Shown in pieces: positions 7,181-15,319 of a stretch of 64,000 bases of DNA; the first letter of the stretch is position 1; every line of letters begins with the position of its first letter. A model generated the notes under the pieces. The model was not told the origin of the DNA. It saw only the letters and a list, made by a program, of their open reading frames with translations, and searched no databases. A program made the position numbers and the translations under genes. Source of the DNA: Candidatus Peregrinibacteria bacterium GW2011_GWF2_43_17. Its GTDB lineage: Bacteria; Patescibacteriota; Gracilibacteria; UBA1369; UBA12470. The stretch is taken from the NCBI GenBank assembly GCA_000999315.1, contig LCFW01000001.1, positions 62,001 to 126,000 on the forward strand, in the 5' to 3' direction.

Positions 7181-8360
7181 TTCCCCCCAGGTGTAAAGTT
7201 GCCAGTACTAAATCCCCCAAGTTCGTACCTGTTGGGCCGGTTATGATTAAGCCGCCGGTTTTTTTGAAGAAGTGGTAAGAGTCGTTGTTTTTCAAGTACG
7301 GGAGAGGGGAGACGCCTTGTTTGAGCGTGTCTGAGTTGGCGATTGCGCCTGCGACTTTTTCGGGGCAAAAGCCGTCGACACCGTCGGTGCCGATTGAGAG
7401 GATTTCGATTTTCGGGTTTGTGTGGATTGCGGCGAGGACGAACTCTTGGTTTCGGCCGCCTGCGCCTTTGCCTTTGACCGTTACGGTCGTTTCACCGGTC
7501 AGGATGTAGATCGCTTTCGGGTCGGTGATTTTGCGGGCGATTTCTGCGGCTTTGATGCGACATTCGCCTTTCAGGTTTGTGTCGAGAATTATTGGTTTCA
7601 GGCCTTTTTTCTTGATGATTTTTGCGACAGTGTTGGCTGTGGTTTCGTGGTTTGCGAGGATTTTTGATTTTATGTTTTTAAAAATTTTGTCACCAGGTTT
7701 TGGGGTTTCGACGAGTAGTTTTCCATATTTTTTCAAAATCTTAAAAGCGTCTTCGCGAGTTGTCGGATCGGGAGAGAGTGGGCCGGAAGCGATCGAGCTT
7801 AAATCGTCACCGAGGACGTCGGAGATGACGAGGTTTAGGCAGGTTGCGGGGTAGAGAGCTTTTGCCAAGAACCCGCCTTTTATTTGTGAGAGATGTTTTC
7901 TGACGGTGTTGATTTCCTGGATGGTTGCTCCGGACTTGAGGAGAGAGGAGGTGATTTTGATTTTATCTTTTAAAGAGATGCCTTTTGCGGGAAGCGGCAT
8001 GAGGGCTGAGCCGCCACCTGATATTAGGCTGATTACGAGATCGTTTTTGTCGGCTTTTTTTGCGATTTTTAAAATCTCTTTTGCGCCTTTTACGCCGTTT
8101 GCGTTTGGCAGTGGGTGAGAGGCGTTTAAGTATTTGATTTTTTTGAGTTTTGGAGGCGTTTCGCCTTCGGGGATCGTTATGAAGCCTTCGGTGATTTCCA
8201 GGTGTTTCTCGACAGCTTCCGCCATTTTTGATGCGCCTTTTCCCGTTCCGATTACAAAAATTCGTTCGTAAGAGCCGAACGAGTGTTTTTTAAGTTCGGT
8301 TGTTACCAAATGCGCCGGATTTATTTTTTTCAAAACCTCTTTTGCGATTTTAACGAGCAT
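7155..8360 (-). CDS. gckA: glycerate 2-kinase (class II, MOFRL-domain family)
   Basis: 401 aa. ATP-dependent phosphorylation of D-glycerate, in this family normally yielding 2-phosphoglycerate. The N-terminal half shows VIGTGKGASKMAEAVEKHL and VISLISGGGSALMPLP. The C-terminal MOFRL domain shows TGETTVTVKGKGAGGRNQEFVLAA and GTDGVDG. The gene overlaps the hydroxypyruvate reductase start region by 11 bp and follows it, so the pair turns hydroxypyruvate or glyoxylate-derived glycerate into a glycolytic intermediate. The stop codon is part of a hairpin. Confidence 0.93.
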   Translation of the reverse strand: MLVKIAKEVLKKINPAHLVTTELKKHSFGSYERIFVIGTGKGASKMAEAVEKHLEITEGFITIPEGETPPKLKKIKYLNASHPLPNANGVKGAKEILKIAKKADKNDLVISLISGGGSALMPLPAKGISLKDKIKITSSLLKSGATIQEINTVRKHLSQIKGGFLAKALYPATCLNLVISDVLGDDLSSIASGPLSPDPTTREDAFKILKKYGKLLVETPKPGDKIFKNIKSKILANHETTANTVAKIIKKKGLKPIILDTNLKGECRIKAAEIARKITDPKAIYILTGETTVTVKGKGAGGRNQEFVLAAIHTNPKIEILSIGTDGVDGFCPEKVAGAIANSDTLKQGVSPLPYLKNNDSYHFFKKTGGLIITGPTGTNLGDLVLATLHLGGITKRRRFL

Positions 8361-9333
8361 TGAGGAATTCTTTATTTACCAAATATTGAGGTTCTTTGCC
8401 TGATAAGACATCTACGATATTTTGGACGGCGATGAGGCCCATGTTGGTTCTCGTGCCGGTTGTTGCCGATCCTACGTGAGGTGCGAGGATAATATTGTGG
8501 AGGTCTTTTAAGCCGGGTTTCATTTTCGGTTCGTCTTCAAAAACATCCAAGCCCGCGCCGAAAATTCTCTCAGCTTTTAGGGCTTCCACCAGCGCAACTT
8601 CGTCTACTACGGGTCCTCGGGATGTGTTTACCAAGATTGCGGTTTTTTTCATCCAGCTTAAGTTTTTCTCGTTAATTAAATGGTGTGTTTCGGGATAATA
8701 ATTCACATGAACCGAAATGAAGTCACTTTCGCGACAAAGCGTCTCCATGTCGACTTTTTTAGCTCCGGTTTCTTTTTCGAGCGTTTCGTTGCCCTTGAGA
8801 TCCGTATAAAGAATTTTCATACCAAATCCATGTGCCATTTTTTTTGCAACATTTTCACCGATCCTGCCCGCTCCGACTATGCCGAGAGTTTTTCCAGTGA
8901 TGTCTTGTCCCAAAAGTAACATTGGTCCCCAACCTGTAAATTTTTCTTGACGCATCATGGTGTCCGATTCGACGACTCTTCTTGCCATTGCGAACATCAG
9001 CGTGATTGCCATGTCGGCGGTTGCGTCATCAAGAACGCCCGGAGTGTTTGTGATCATAACTCCTCTTTCACCGGCAGCTTTTAGGTCTATGTTGTTGAAG
9101 CCGACTGCGTAGTTTGAGAATATTTTGCAGTTTTTTCCTGCGGCATCGAGGACTTCGCCATCAATTTTATCTGTCAAAAGACAAAGTACCGCGTCGCGAC
9201 CTTTTACTTTTTCTAAAAGTTCTTCGCGAGTTAAAACGCGATCATCCGGATTTATTTCAAACTCTCCCAGTTTTTCTTTCAAAAGATCGAGTGCGCCTTG
9301 TGGTATTTTTCTTGTGACGTAGATGTTGGGCAT
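8350..9333 (-). CDS. D-glycerate dehydrogenase / glyoxylate-hydroxypyruvate reductase
   Basis: 327-aa D-isomer-specific 2-hydroxyacid dehydrogenase. NAD(P)-binding motif GIVGAGRIGENVA, catalytic Arg in NTSRGPVVDE, Glu in DVFEDEP and His in LAPHVGSATTGTR are all present. The family member GyaR reduces glyoxylate and hydroxypyruvate, and the adjacent glycerate kinase makes hydroxypyruvate to glycerate the likely reaction here. Upstream at 18 bp lies the aminotransferase that could supply hydroxypyruvate from serine. The substrate is an inference from context. Confidence 0.92.
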   Translation of the reverse strand: MPNIYVTRKIPQGALDLLKEKLGEFEINPDDRVLTREELLEKVKGRDAVLCLLTDKIDGEVLDAAGKNCKIFSNYAVGFNNIDLKAAGERGVMITNTPGVLDDATADMAITLMFAMARRVVESDTMMRQEKFTGWGPMLLLGQDITGKTLGIVGAGRIGENVAKKMAHGFGMKILYTDLKGNETLEKETGAKKVDMETLCRESDFISVHVNYYPETHHLINEKNLSWMKKTAILVNTSRGPVVDEVALVEALKAERIFGAGLDVFEDEPKMKPGLKDLHNIILAPHVGSATTGTRTNMGLIAVQNIVDVLSGKEPQYLVNKEFLNAR

Positions 9334-9350
9334 AGATTGGAGATTTGAGA

Positions 9351-10535
9351 TTAGAGATTTAAGAGGTAATCTTTGATTTTTGTGAGACCGTCTTTAATTT
9401 GTTCCGGGGTTGAGACGTAAGACATTCTTACGAAGTCGTCGCCATAGAGTCCGAATACTGTTCCCGGGAGGATTAAGACGTGAGCTTCGCGCATGATTTT
9501 GTCGCAAAGTTCGGCTGAGGTTATTCCCAGCTTGTCTAAGATTTTTCTAACATTGATCATTAAGTAGAAAGCGCCTTTCGGAGATTTACAGCTCATGCCC
9601 GGAATTTCGTTGACCATGGAGACCATTAAATCTCTGCGAGCTTTGTACTCTTTTAACATTTCGTCGACTGCCGTTTGTGGGCCGGTTAGTGCTTCAACTG
9701 CGGCGTACTGAGCCATTGTGTTTACGCATGAAATGTCGTTGCAAGCGAGTTGCTCCAAGTATTTCGCCATTTCGCGATTTTTGGTGACTCCCCATCCGAT
9801 TCTGTAACCTGTCATTGCGTATGTTTTCGAGCATCCGTTAAGGATTACTGTTCGATCCGGCATGCCTGCGAATTTTGTGATCGAAACGTGTTTCCCTTCG
9901 TGGACCATTCTGTCGTAAATTTCGTCAGAGAGAACCCAAAGATCGTGTTTTACCGCTAATGCTGCGATCTTTTCAAGAAGTTCTTCTGTCAAAACTCCTC
10001 CAGTTGGATTTTGAGGAGAGTTTATAATTATGAGTTTCGTTTTCGGAGTAATTAATTTCTCGAGGTCTCCGGCGGTGAAGTTGAAATCGTTTGCTTCGGT
10101 TAGTTGTATTGGGATGATTTTGCCTCCCAAATATTCGGTTACAGATCCGTAGATTGGGTAAGCCGGATTTGGGACGATAACCTCGTCGCCTTCGTCTATC
10201 AATGCGTTGATGGTGTAGAACATTATCGGTTTTCCGCCTGCGACTACTACGGTGTCTTCTGCGGCGTAAGGCGTGTAAGAATATTGTGAATGATATTTTG
10301 CGATAGCCTCTCTAAGCGCAGGGATGCCCGGAGTTGCCGTGTAGTGTGTTTGGTTGTCGTTGACCGCTTTGATTGTTGCGTCTTTGATGTTTTTTGGCGT
10401 GTCGAAACCCGGTTCGCCTATTTGCAGGTATACGAGTTTAATTCCGGAATCTTTTTCGAACTGTTTGGCTTTCGTTATAACGGAGAAAGCATTTTCGGTG
10501 CCGAGTCGCGGCATGCGTTTGGAGAAGGGTTTCAT
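9351..10535 (-). CDS. class I PLP-dependent aminotransferase
   Basis: 394 aa, fold type I. The PLP lysine motif NGCSKTYAMTGYRIGWG, the NPQNPTGG segment, SDEIYDRMV and the C-terminal Arg region (FVRMSYV) are present. It resembles bacterial aspartate/alanine/aromatic aminotransferases of the AspC Ib type. Its place at the head of an aminotransferase, hydroxypyruvate reductase, glycerate kinase cluster raises the possibility of serine:pyruvate or serine:glyoxylate activity. The sequence alone does not settle the substrate. Confidence 0.9.
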   Translation of the reverse strand: MKPFSKRMPRLGTENAFSVITKAKQFEKDSGIKLVYLQIGEPGFDTPKNIKDATIKAVNDNQTHYTATPGIPALREAIAKYHSQYSYTPYAAEDTVVVAGGKPIMFYTINALIDEGDEVIVPNPAYPIYGSVTEYLGGKIIPIQLTEANDFNFTAGDLEKLITPKTKLIIINSPQNPTGGVLTEELLEKIAALAVKHDLWVLSDEIYDRMVHEGKHVSITKFAGMPDRTVILNGCSKTYAMTGYRIGWGVTKNREMAKYLEQLACNDISCVNTMAQYAAVEALTGPQTAVDEMLKEYKARRDLMVSMVNEIPGMSCKSPKGAFYLMINVRKILDKLGITSAELCDKIMREAHVLILPGTVFGLYGDDFVRMSYVSTPEQIKDGLTKIKDYLLNL

Positions 10536-10547
10536 ATGATGGGGTAG

Positions 10548-11504
10548 TTAACTATTTGATTTTTTGCGGAGTATGACTTTTAGGGATTTCTCAATGATAT
10601 CTTTCGAGGTGATGCCGTATTTTCGCATCAATTCTTTTGGTGTGCCGGATTCCCCGAATGTGTCGTTGATTCCGACCATTTCGACGGGGACGGGGAGGTT
10701 TTGTGCGAGTACTTCTATAACTGCGCTACCCATGCCGCCCGCGAGTTGATGTTCTTCGGCGGTGACGACGCATTTCGTTTTTTTAACCGAATTTAATATT
10801 GTGTTTTTGTCTAACGGTTTTATTGTATGTAAATTTATGACTTCTGTCGATACTCCTTTTGTTGCCAAGAATTCTGCCGCGTTGAGTGATTCCGCCACCA
10901 TCGTTCCGCAAGCTATTATTGTTATATCTTCTCCTTCTTGCATGATATTTGCTTTTCCTATCTCGAAAGGCGAGTCCGGTTTGGTCACTGCCGGTGTTTT
11001 TTCTCTGCCGAATCTGATGTAAACCGGACCGTTTATTTCAACCGAAGCCAAGACGGCTTTTTTGGTTTCGTAATAGTCCGCCGGTGCCAAAACCGTCATA
11101 TTTGGAAGAACACGCATTATTGTTAACTCTTCAAGCGCTTGGTGTGTTGCGCCGTCAGGGCCTACCGAAATTCCGCCGTGCGCGCCTCCGAATTTCACGT
11201 TTAATTGTCCGTAGCAAATCGAGGTTCTGATCTGTTCCCATGCTCTGCCCGATACGAAAACGCCGTATGTTGCAACGAACGGTATGAGACCGGTTAGCGA
11301 TAGTCCGCCCGCGACGTTTATCATGTTTTGTTCCGCGATTCCCATGTCGAAAAATCTTTTCGGGAATTTGTCTTTGAAAAGACAGGTTAGGGTTGATTTC
11401 GCCAGGTCTGCGTCGAGGACTACCACTTTAGGATTTTTTTCTCCTAGTTCGAGGAGTGCGTCCGCCCAGCCTTGGCGTGCCAACATTAATTCTCTTTCGG
11501 CCAT
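10548..11504 (-). CDS. transketolase, C-terminal section
   Basis: 318 aa covering the pyrimidine-binding and C-terminal domains of transketolase as a separate polypeptide. Visible are DADLAKSTLT, FDMGIAEQNMINVAGGLSLTG (the Glu that activates TPP), GAHGGISVGPDGATHQALEELTIMR and TAEEHQLAGGMGSAV. It works as a complex with the N-terminal section encoded just upstream (4 bp gap). Split transketolases are common in archaea, thermophiles and CPR bacteria. It interconverts pentose and triose/hexose phosphates. Confidence 0.93.
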   Translation of the reverse strand: MAERELMLARQGWADALLELGEKNPKVVVLDADLAKSTLTCLFKDKFPKRFFDMGIAEQNMINVAGGLSLTGLIPFVATYGVFVSGRAWEQIRTSICYGQLNVKFGGAHGGISVGPDGATHQALEELTIMRVLPNMTVLAPADYYETKKAVLASVEINGPVYIRFGREKTPAVTKPDSPFEIGKANIMQEGEDITIIACGTMVAESLNAAEFLATKGVSTEVINLHTIKPLDKNTILNSVKKTKCVVTAEEHQLAGGMGSAVIEVLAQNLPVPVEMVGINDTFGESGTPKELMRKYGITSKDIIEKSLKVILRKKSNS

Positions 11505-11508
11505 ATTA

Positions 11509-12345
11509 TTAATTTTTAAGTTGTAGTTCAGCTAGTGCTTTTTCCATCTCTTCTTTAGATGGCGCTTTGCCGTGCCAGCCCGCTTGGTTTTCCATAAATG
11601 ATACGCCTTTGCCTTTTATCGTGTGGGCGATTATTGCGGTTGGTCTGCCTTTTAGAGTTAGAGCTTTTTTGAGCGCTTGTCTGATTTGATCAAAATTATG
11701 ACCGTCTATTATGAGGACGTTCCAGTTGAAACTTTTAAATTTCTCATCTAGAGGATGGACTCCCATGACATCTTCGACGTTGCCGTCTATTTGCAGTTTG
11801 TTGTAATCAACCAATGCGCATAAATTGTCGAGTTTGTAATGTGCCGCCGACATTATTGCCTCCCAGCTTTGACCTTCTTGTAAGTCGCCTTCACTTGTCA
11901 TTGCGAAAACTCTGTTCGGTTTGCCCTGATGTTTTAAGCCGAGGGCCACTCCTGTTGCGATTGACAAGTTTTGACCGAGCGAGCCGCCGGACATTTCGAT
12001 TCCTCTCGGGGAGAATCTCGAAGGATGTCCTTGAAGTTCGGATCCCAGTTTTCTGAATGTGAGAAGCATTTTCGGATCGAAATATCCGACTCTTGCCAGA
12101 ATCGAATATATTGCCGGAGTGATGTGGCATTTGCAAAAAATCATTCTGTCTCTTTCTTCCCATTCCGTGTCCTCGGTATCGTGTTTTAAGAATTCGTTAT
12201 ACAGAACTACGAGCATGTCCACCGCCGATAAAGATCCGCCGGGATGGCCGGAACCTGCGGCGCAAGTCATTTCGACTATGTCGCGGCGCATTTGAAGCGC
12301 CTTTTGTTGAAGCTCGAGTTCGGTGAGTCGAATTGGGTATTTCAT
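11509..12345 (-). CDS. transketolase, N-terminal section
   Basis: 278 aa carrying the thiamine-diphosphate-binding domain. AAGSGHPGGSLSAVDMLVVLY, the TPP motif SEGDLQEGQSWEAIMSAAHYKLDNL...DYNKLQIDG and IAHTIKGKGVSFME are diagnostic. Length is normal for a split N-terminal subunit. The downstream gene supplies the missing half. The upstream gap (12346-12565) holds degenerate GTAG-type repeats and the divergent promoter of the next gene. Confidence 0.94.
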   Translation of the reverse strand: MKYPIRLTELELQQKALQMRRDIVEMTCAAGSGHPGGSLSAVDMLVVLYNEFLKHDTEDTEWEERDRMIFCKCHITPAIYSILARVGYFDPKMLLTFRKLGSELQGHPSRFSPRGIEMSGGSLGQNLSIATGVALGLKHQGKPNRVFAMTSEGDLQEGQSWEAIMSAAHYKLDNLCALVDYNKLQIDGNVEDVMGVHPLDEKFKSFNWNVLIIDGHNFDQIRQALKKALTLKGRPTAIIAHTIKGKGVSFMENQAGWHGKAPSKEEMEKALAELQLKN

Positions 12346-12500
12346 ATGTTAGGGGGTAGGAGGTAGTTCGTAGGGTATAGTGAACGAGAGATTTTCGTTT
12401 TGCAACTTTTATCCTGTATTTCGCGTTGATTTGTTTGCTGAAATAAGGTGGGGAATAAGACTGTAGACCGTAGATAGTAGACGGCAGATTGTAGATTTCC
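12346..12500. repeat. degenerate GTAG/GTAGAC micro-repeat tracts between divergent genes
   Basis: GGGGGTAGGAGGTAGTTCGTAGGG (given here only as its period, GTAG at 4-8 bp intervals) occurs at about 12350-12378. A second tract with GTAGACC, GTAGATA, GTAGACG and GTAGATT units lies at 12470-12497. Similar tracts occur at 1066-1090, 3643-3660 and 16289-16308. No gene is seen here. Confidence 0.5.
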
Positions 12501-12532
12501 GAGAACAGATGGAGTTTCTCTGTAAAATTTGG

Positions 12533-12538
12533 TATAAT
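12533..12538 (+). promoter_or_regulatory. extended -10 box TGGTATAAT
   Basis: A perfect TATAAT preceded by TGG (extended -10) lies 27 bp before the ATG at 12566. The 17-bp-spaced -35 position reads TGGAGT and is weak. The leader is A-rich without a Shine-Dalgarno motif. Confidence 0.65.
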
Positions 12539-12565
12539 TAGAAGATAAAAAAACAATAAAAAAAC

Positions 12566-14254
12566 ATGACGGCTCCTACGCCCGAGAAAAAAGAGAGTAA
12601 GTCTGATAAATCGTTGTCTTCGAAAACGGTCGAGCAACTTTTTATGGAAACCGTTGATGCGATGGAGGAGACCGGGATGACGCCAAAGGAGCAGGCAGCT
12701 TTGACCGAACTTAAGAGAGGTTATGATGAAAAAAAGCTTAAATTGACCCTAGATACTCTCTCAGAGGTTGACGGGATGAAGGCCGAGATTGATGAGTTTT
12801 TGACCGATAAGATTTTGACTCCTGGAGAGAAAATGAAACTTGATTCGAATATCGCGGATGATTTGGCGAGAGAAACGGTTGAAGAAGCTATTAATGGACA
12901 GGTTTCGGATGTTGAGAAAATTTCCGATTTGCGAGCGCTTTCTCTAGATCAACTTAGGGATTTGGAATCCAAACATGAAGGGATTTTATTTTATGCTTTT
13001 ACGGATTTTGTTTCGTCGGATACAAAAGTTGATTTCGCGAATTATAAAAGTTGGTATAAGGCACCTAAAGATGGAGATGAGTTTAAAATAAATTTTCATG
13101 GTAATCAGGAGGCTTATTGGAAGCTTGGGGCCGGAGATATACTCCCGCCTACGGTTAGAGGAGTCACGGTTTATGTCGGAGGAGATAAGAGTAATGTTCG
13201 TGCAAGCGAAAGGAGAGTTGGTTTAAAAGGTGGCGGTTTTTTTGATGAGCAGGGGTATATACCGGTTTTTACTTCCGATGTTGTTAGGGTTGGCGCGATA
13301 CAGATGGATTTTGATCAAAAATATAGGAAGGCTGATGGTGGTTTAGATTTTGATAAATATGATGCCGAGGTTGGTGTTTCCGATCGAGAATATGTTGATG
13401 AAAAAAGGGCTGAAGGTGTTCCTGTTTCCAAATATCATTCCGGAGATTCGTTAAGTGATTCCGACAAAGAGGGGATGGGTTTGGATAAAAAAGTTAAAGG
13501 TAGAAAAATAGATGATATTATAAGAAATCAGCCTGATTTGTATTATTATGCACATTCGGCGCGCGAGAAGTATTCTGCGCAGACAGGTATCGATGTTCCG
13601 GAAAGTATTATGTTCTCGATAATGAAACATGAGTCCGGATTTAGAGTCGATGTTTTGAACAAGCAGGGAAGTGGCGCAGGTGGACTTTTTCAATTTATAC
13701 CATCCACTTGGAACGAGTTTTTGAAAGATAATCCGTGGGTTTATCAAAAGATGGCGGAGTCTCCAAAGTGGAAAAATAAAGATCAAATGGAGTGGAGGTT
13801 TAACCCCGAGATTATGATTTATGCCGGATATTGGTTGGCGACAAAGAGTTTGAAATATGTTTATGCGAAAAAAGAGCAGATTACTTATAGCAAGTTTGCG
13901 GAAAGCGGTTTCGCAAAAACCGGGAAGATTGAGGCTAACGAAGCGTGGATTTTGTATCTAACTCATCATGACGGGTATGACGGTGCGGTTAGAAGGTTTA
14001 AATATCTCGGCTGTAAGGAGAAAGGCATGAGTGAATCCGAGGCGGCGCGTACGGCGGAACTGACGAAATTTCAAATGTATAATTATACGTTTAAGAACGG
14101 CAAGACAGTTTACGATACCAGCAAAATTGTTGCCGATAAAAAGGCAAAATGGATTATGGGGATTTGCAAAGATACGATGAAAACCGCCGTGAAATATGAT
14201 GAGGATTTGAAAGGGGTGGAGGTGCCGGAAGAGGGGACGGGGTGGGGATGGTAG
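12566..14254 (+). CDS. cytoplasmic-looking protein with a C-terminal lytic transglycosylase (SLT) domain
   Basis: 562 aa. Residues about 335-480 carry the lysozyme-like SLT fold: the catalytic Glu356 in SIMKHESGFR, GAGGLFQFIPSTW, and a long helical tail with AWILYLTHHDGYDGAVRRFKYLG. The N-terminal 330 residues (helical 20-130, then beta-rich with GGDKSNVRASERRVGLKGGGFF) match no family I know. No signal peptide is visible, so how it would reach peptidoglycan is unclear. A holin-like or lysis-independent export route, or a role in phage-like particles, is possible. The start is set by the extended -10 at 12533. Confidence 0.8.
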   Translation: MTAPTPEKKESKSDKSLSSKTVEQLFMETVDAMEETGMTPKEQAALTELKRGYDEKKLKLTLDTLSEVDGMKAEIDEFLTDKILTPGEKMKLDSNIADDLARETVEEAINGQVSDVEKISDLRALSLDQLRDLESKHEGILFYAFTDFVSSDTKVDFANYKSWYKAPKDGDEFKINFHGNQEAYWKLGAGDILPPTVRGVTVYVGGDKSNVRASERRVGLKGGGFFDEQGYIPVFTSDVVRVGAIQMDFDQKYRKADGGLDFDKYDAEVGVSDREYVDEKRAEGVPVSKYHSGDSLSDSDKEGMGLDKKVKGRKIDDIIRNQPDLYYYAHSAREKYSAQTGIDVPESIMFSIMKHESGFRVDVLNKQGSGAGGLFQFIPSTWNEFLKDNPWVYQKMAESPKWKNKDQMEWRFNPEIMIYAGYWLATKSLKYVYAKKEQITYSKFAESGFAKTGKIEANEAWILYLTHHDGYDGAVRRFKYLGCKEKGMSESEAARTAELTKFQMYNYTFKNGKTVYDTSKIVADKKAKWIMGICKDTMKTAVKYDEDLKGVEVPEEGTGWGW

Positions 14255-14260
14255 AAATTT

Positions 14261-14266
14261 TATAAC
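14261..14266 (+). promoter_or_regulatory. -10 box TATAAC placed 6 nt before an ATG
   Basis: TATAAC at 14261-14266 is followed after 6 nt by the ATG at 14273. The predicted +1 would be at the start codon itself, giving a leaderless mRNA. No convincing -35 is seen, so this call is tentative. Confidence 0.4.
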
Positions 14267-14272
14267 TAAATT

Positions 14273-15277
14273 ATGGAAAGGCTTCCTACAAAAAGAAAAG
14301 TTCTTAATCCGACATTAAGTGATCGGGATTATGTCGAAGCTCTGACTGCTGGATTTCCGAGGGTGGCTTTGATTAAGATCCAAATAAAGTCTGGATGTAC
14401 GTCAAGTGTTCTCGTTGGTACTCAACTTGATGGGATATTGCAGGTTCCAATCGTTGTGGGTGGTCGTGTTCGATTCGATGAGGGCAAGAGTTCGGTAAGC
14501 GAGATTGTCGAGGTTAGAGTTGAAGCGGACGGCAAGATCTTTTTGGAAACCGCGACATCGGTTTATAGATTGCGTATTGATCAAACTCACGCCGGCAGAT
14601 TTCGTTCTTTGCAATATTTGAGGCGCGGATATTTGGATTTTGATGAACAAATACCGAACGGTTTTTATGACGGAGGGCACAAAATGCAATTTGCCATTGA
14701 TTCCGATGGGCGATTGGAATGCGAATCGTCCGACAGAGAACTTATTTTCGTTGATGCAATTCGTGACACATGTTTGCAATCCAAAGTCGAAGGTGCCCGC
14801 AAATTTATTGAATCGGCTCCCACCACACAGGCGAAGATCCAAATGCTTGCCATGTTTGTTTCCAATGCGCTTGGAGGTTCCCAGATGGTGGCGGACGGAT
14901 ATGGCGATATTGTTCAATTGACCGAGGCGAATATTCAACGTTGCAAGATTTCCAGGGCGAATGTTGACGATGTTGTTCTCCTGGGTTATTTGAATCATGG
15001 TGTTTGCAGGCATAGAGCGATACTTTTTAAATATCTTGCTGATCGTTTAGGTATTCAATCGAGACTTGTTAGAGGTAAACAAGCCAGAGATCAATGGCAC
15101 TGTTGGAATGTGGTCGAACTCGATGGTAAAAATTATATTGTTGACGTTATGCAACAGCCGTGGAAACTTATCGAAGAGGGGAGTCCCGAGGTTGATATTT
15201 ATAGGAGAGCGACTCATGAAAAAGGCAGGCGTATTTTTGCGGGTATGGGTGGTGGAAGTATCGTTATAGGCAAGTAG
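14273..15277 (+). CDS. transglutaminase-like protein of the EDR1/CTR1 N-terminal domain type
   Basis: 334 aa. The segment LNHGVCRHRAILFKYLADRLGIQSRLVRG...WHCWNVVELDGKNYIVDVM matches the papain-like transglutaminase-like fold found at the N-terminus of plant CTR1/EDR1 kinases and in some bacterial proteins. The Cys245-His276-Asp291 triad is intact, so peptidase or deamidase-type activity is plausible. The first 150 residues are beta-rich and unrecognised. No kinase domain, signal peptide or membrane helix follows. It sits 18 bp after the SLT gene and 42 bp before uridine phosphorylase. Substrate is unknown. Confidence 0.7.
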   Translation: MERLPTKRKVLNPTLSDRDYVEALTAGFPRVALIKIQIKSGCTSSVLVGTQLDGILQVPIVVGGRVRFDEGKSSVSEIVEVRVEADGKIFLETATSVYRLRIDQTHAGRFRSLQYLRRGYLDFDEQIPNGFYDGGHKMQFAIDSDGRLECESSDRELIFVDAIRDTCLQSKVEGARKFIESAPTTQAKIQMLAMFVSNALGGSQMVADGYGDIVQLTEANIQRCKISRANVDDVVLLGYLNHGVCRHRAILFKYLADRLGIQSRLVRGKQARDQWHCWNVVELDGKNYIVDVMQQPWKLIEEGSPEVDIYRRATHEKGRRIFAGMGGGSIVIGK

Positions 15278-15281
15278 CTAC

Positions 15282-15310
15282 TTGCCAATTAACATTGACC
15301 GGTTTAGAAT
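15282..15310 (+). promoter_or_regulatory. promoter TTGCCA-17 bp-TAGAAT, leaderless
   Basis: TTGCCA (15282-15287) and TAGAAT (15305-15310) have a 17-bp spacer. The ATG at 15320 follows the -10 box after 9 nt, so +1 is expected within a few bases of the start codon. Confidence 0.7.
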
Positions 15311-15319
15311 CCGGCTCCT

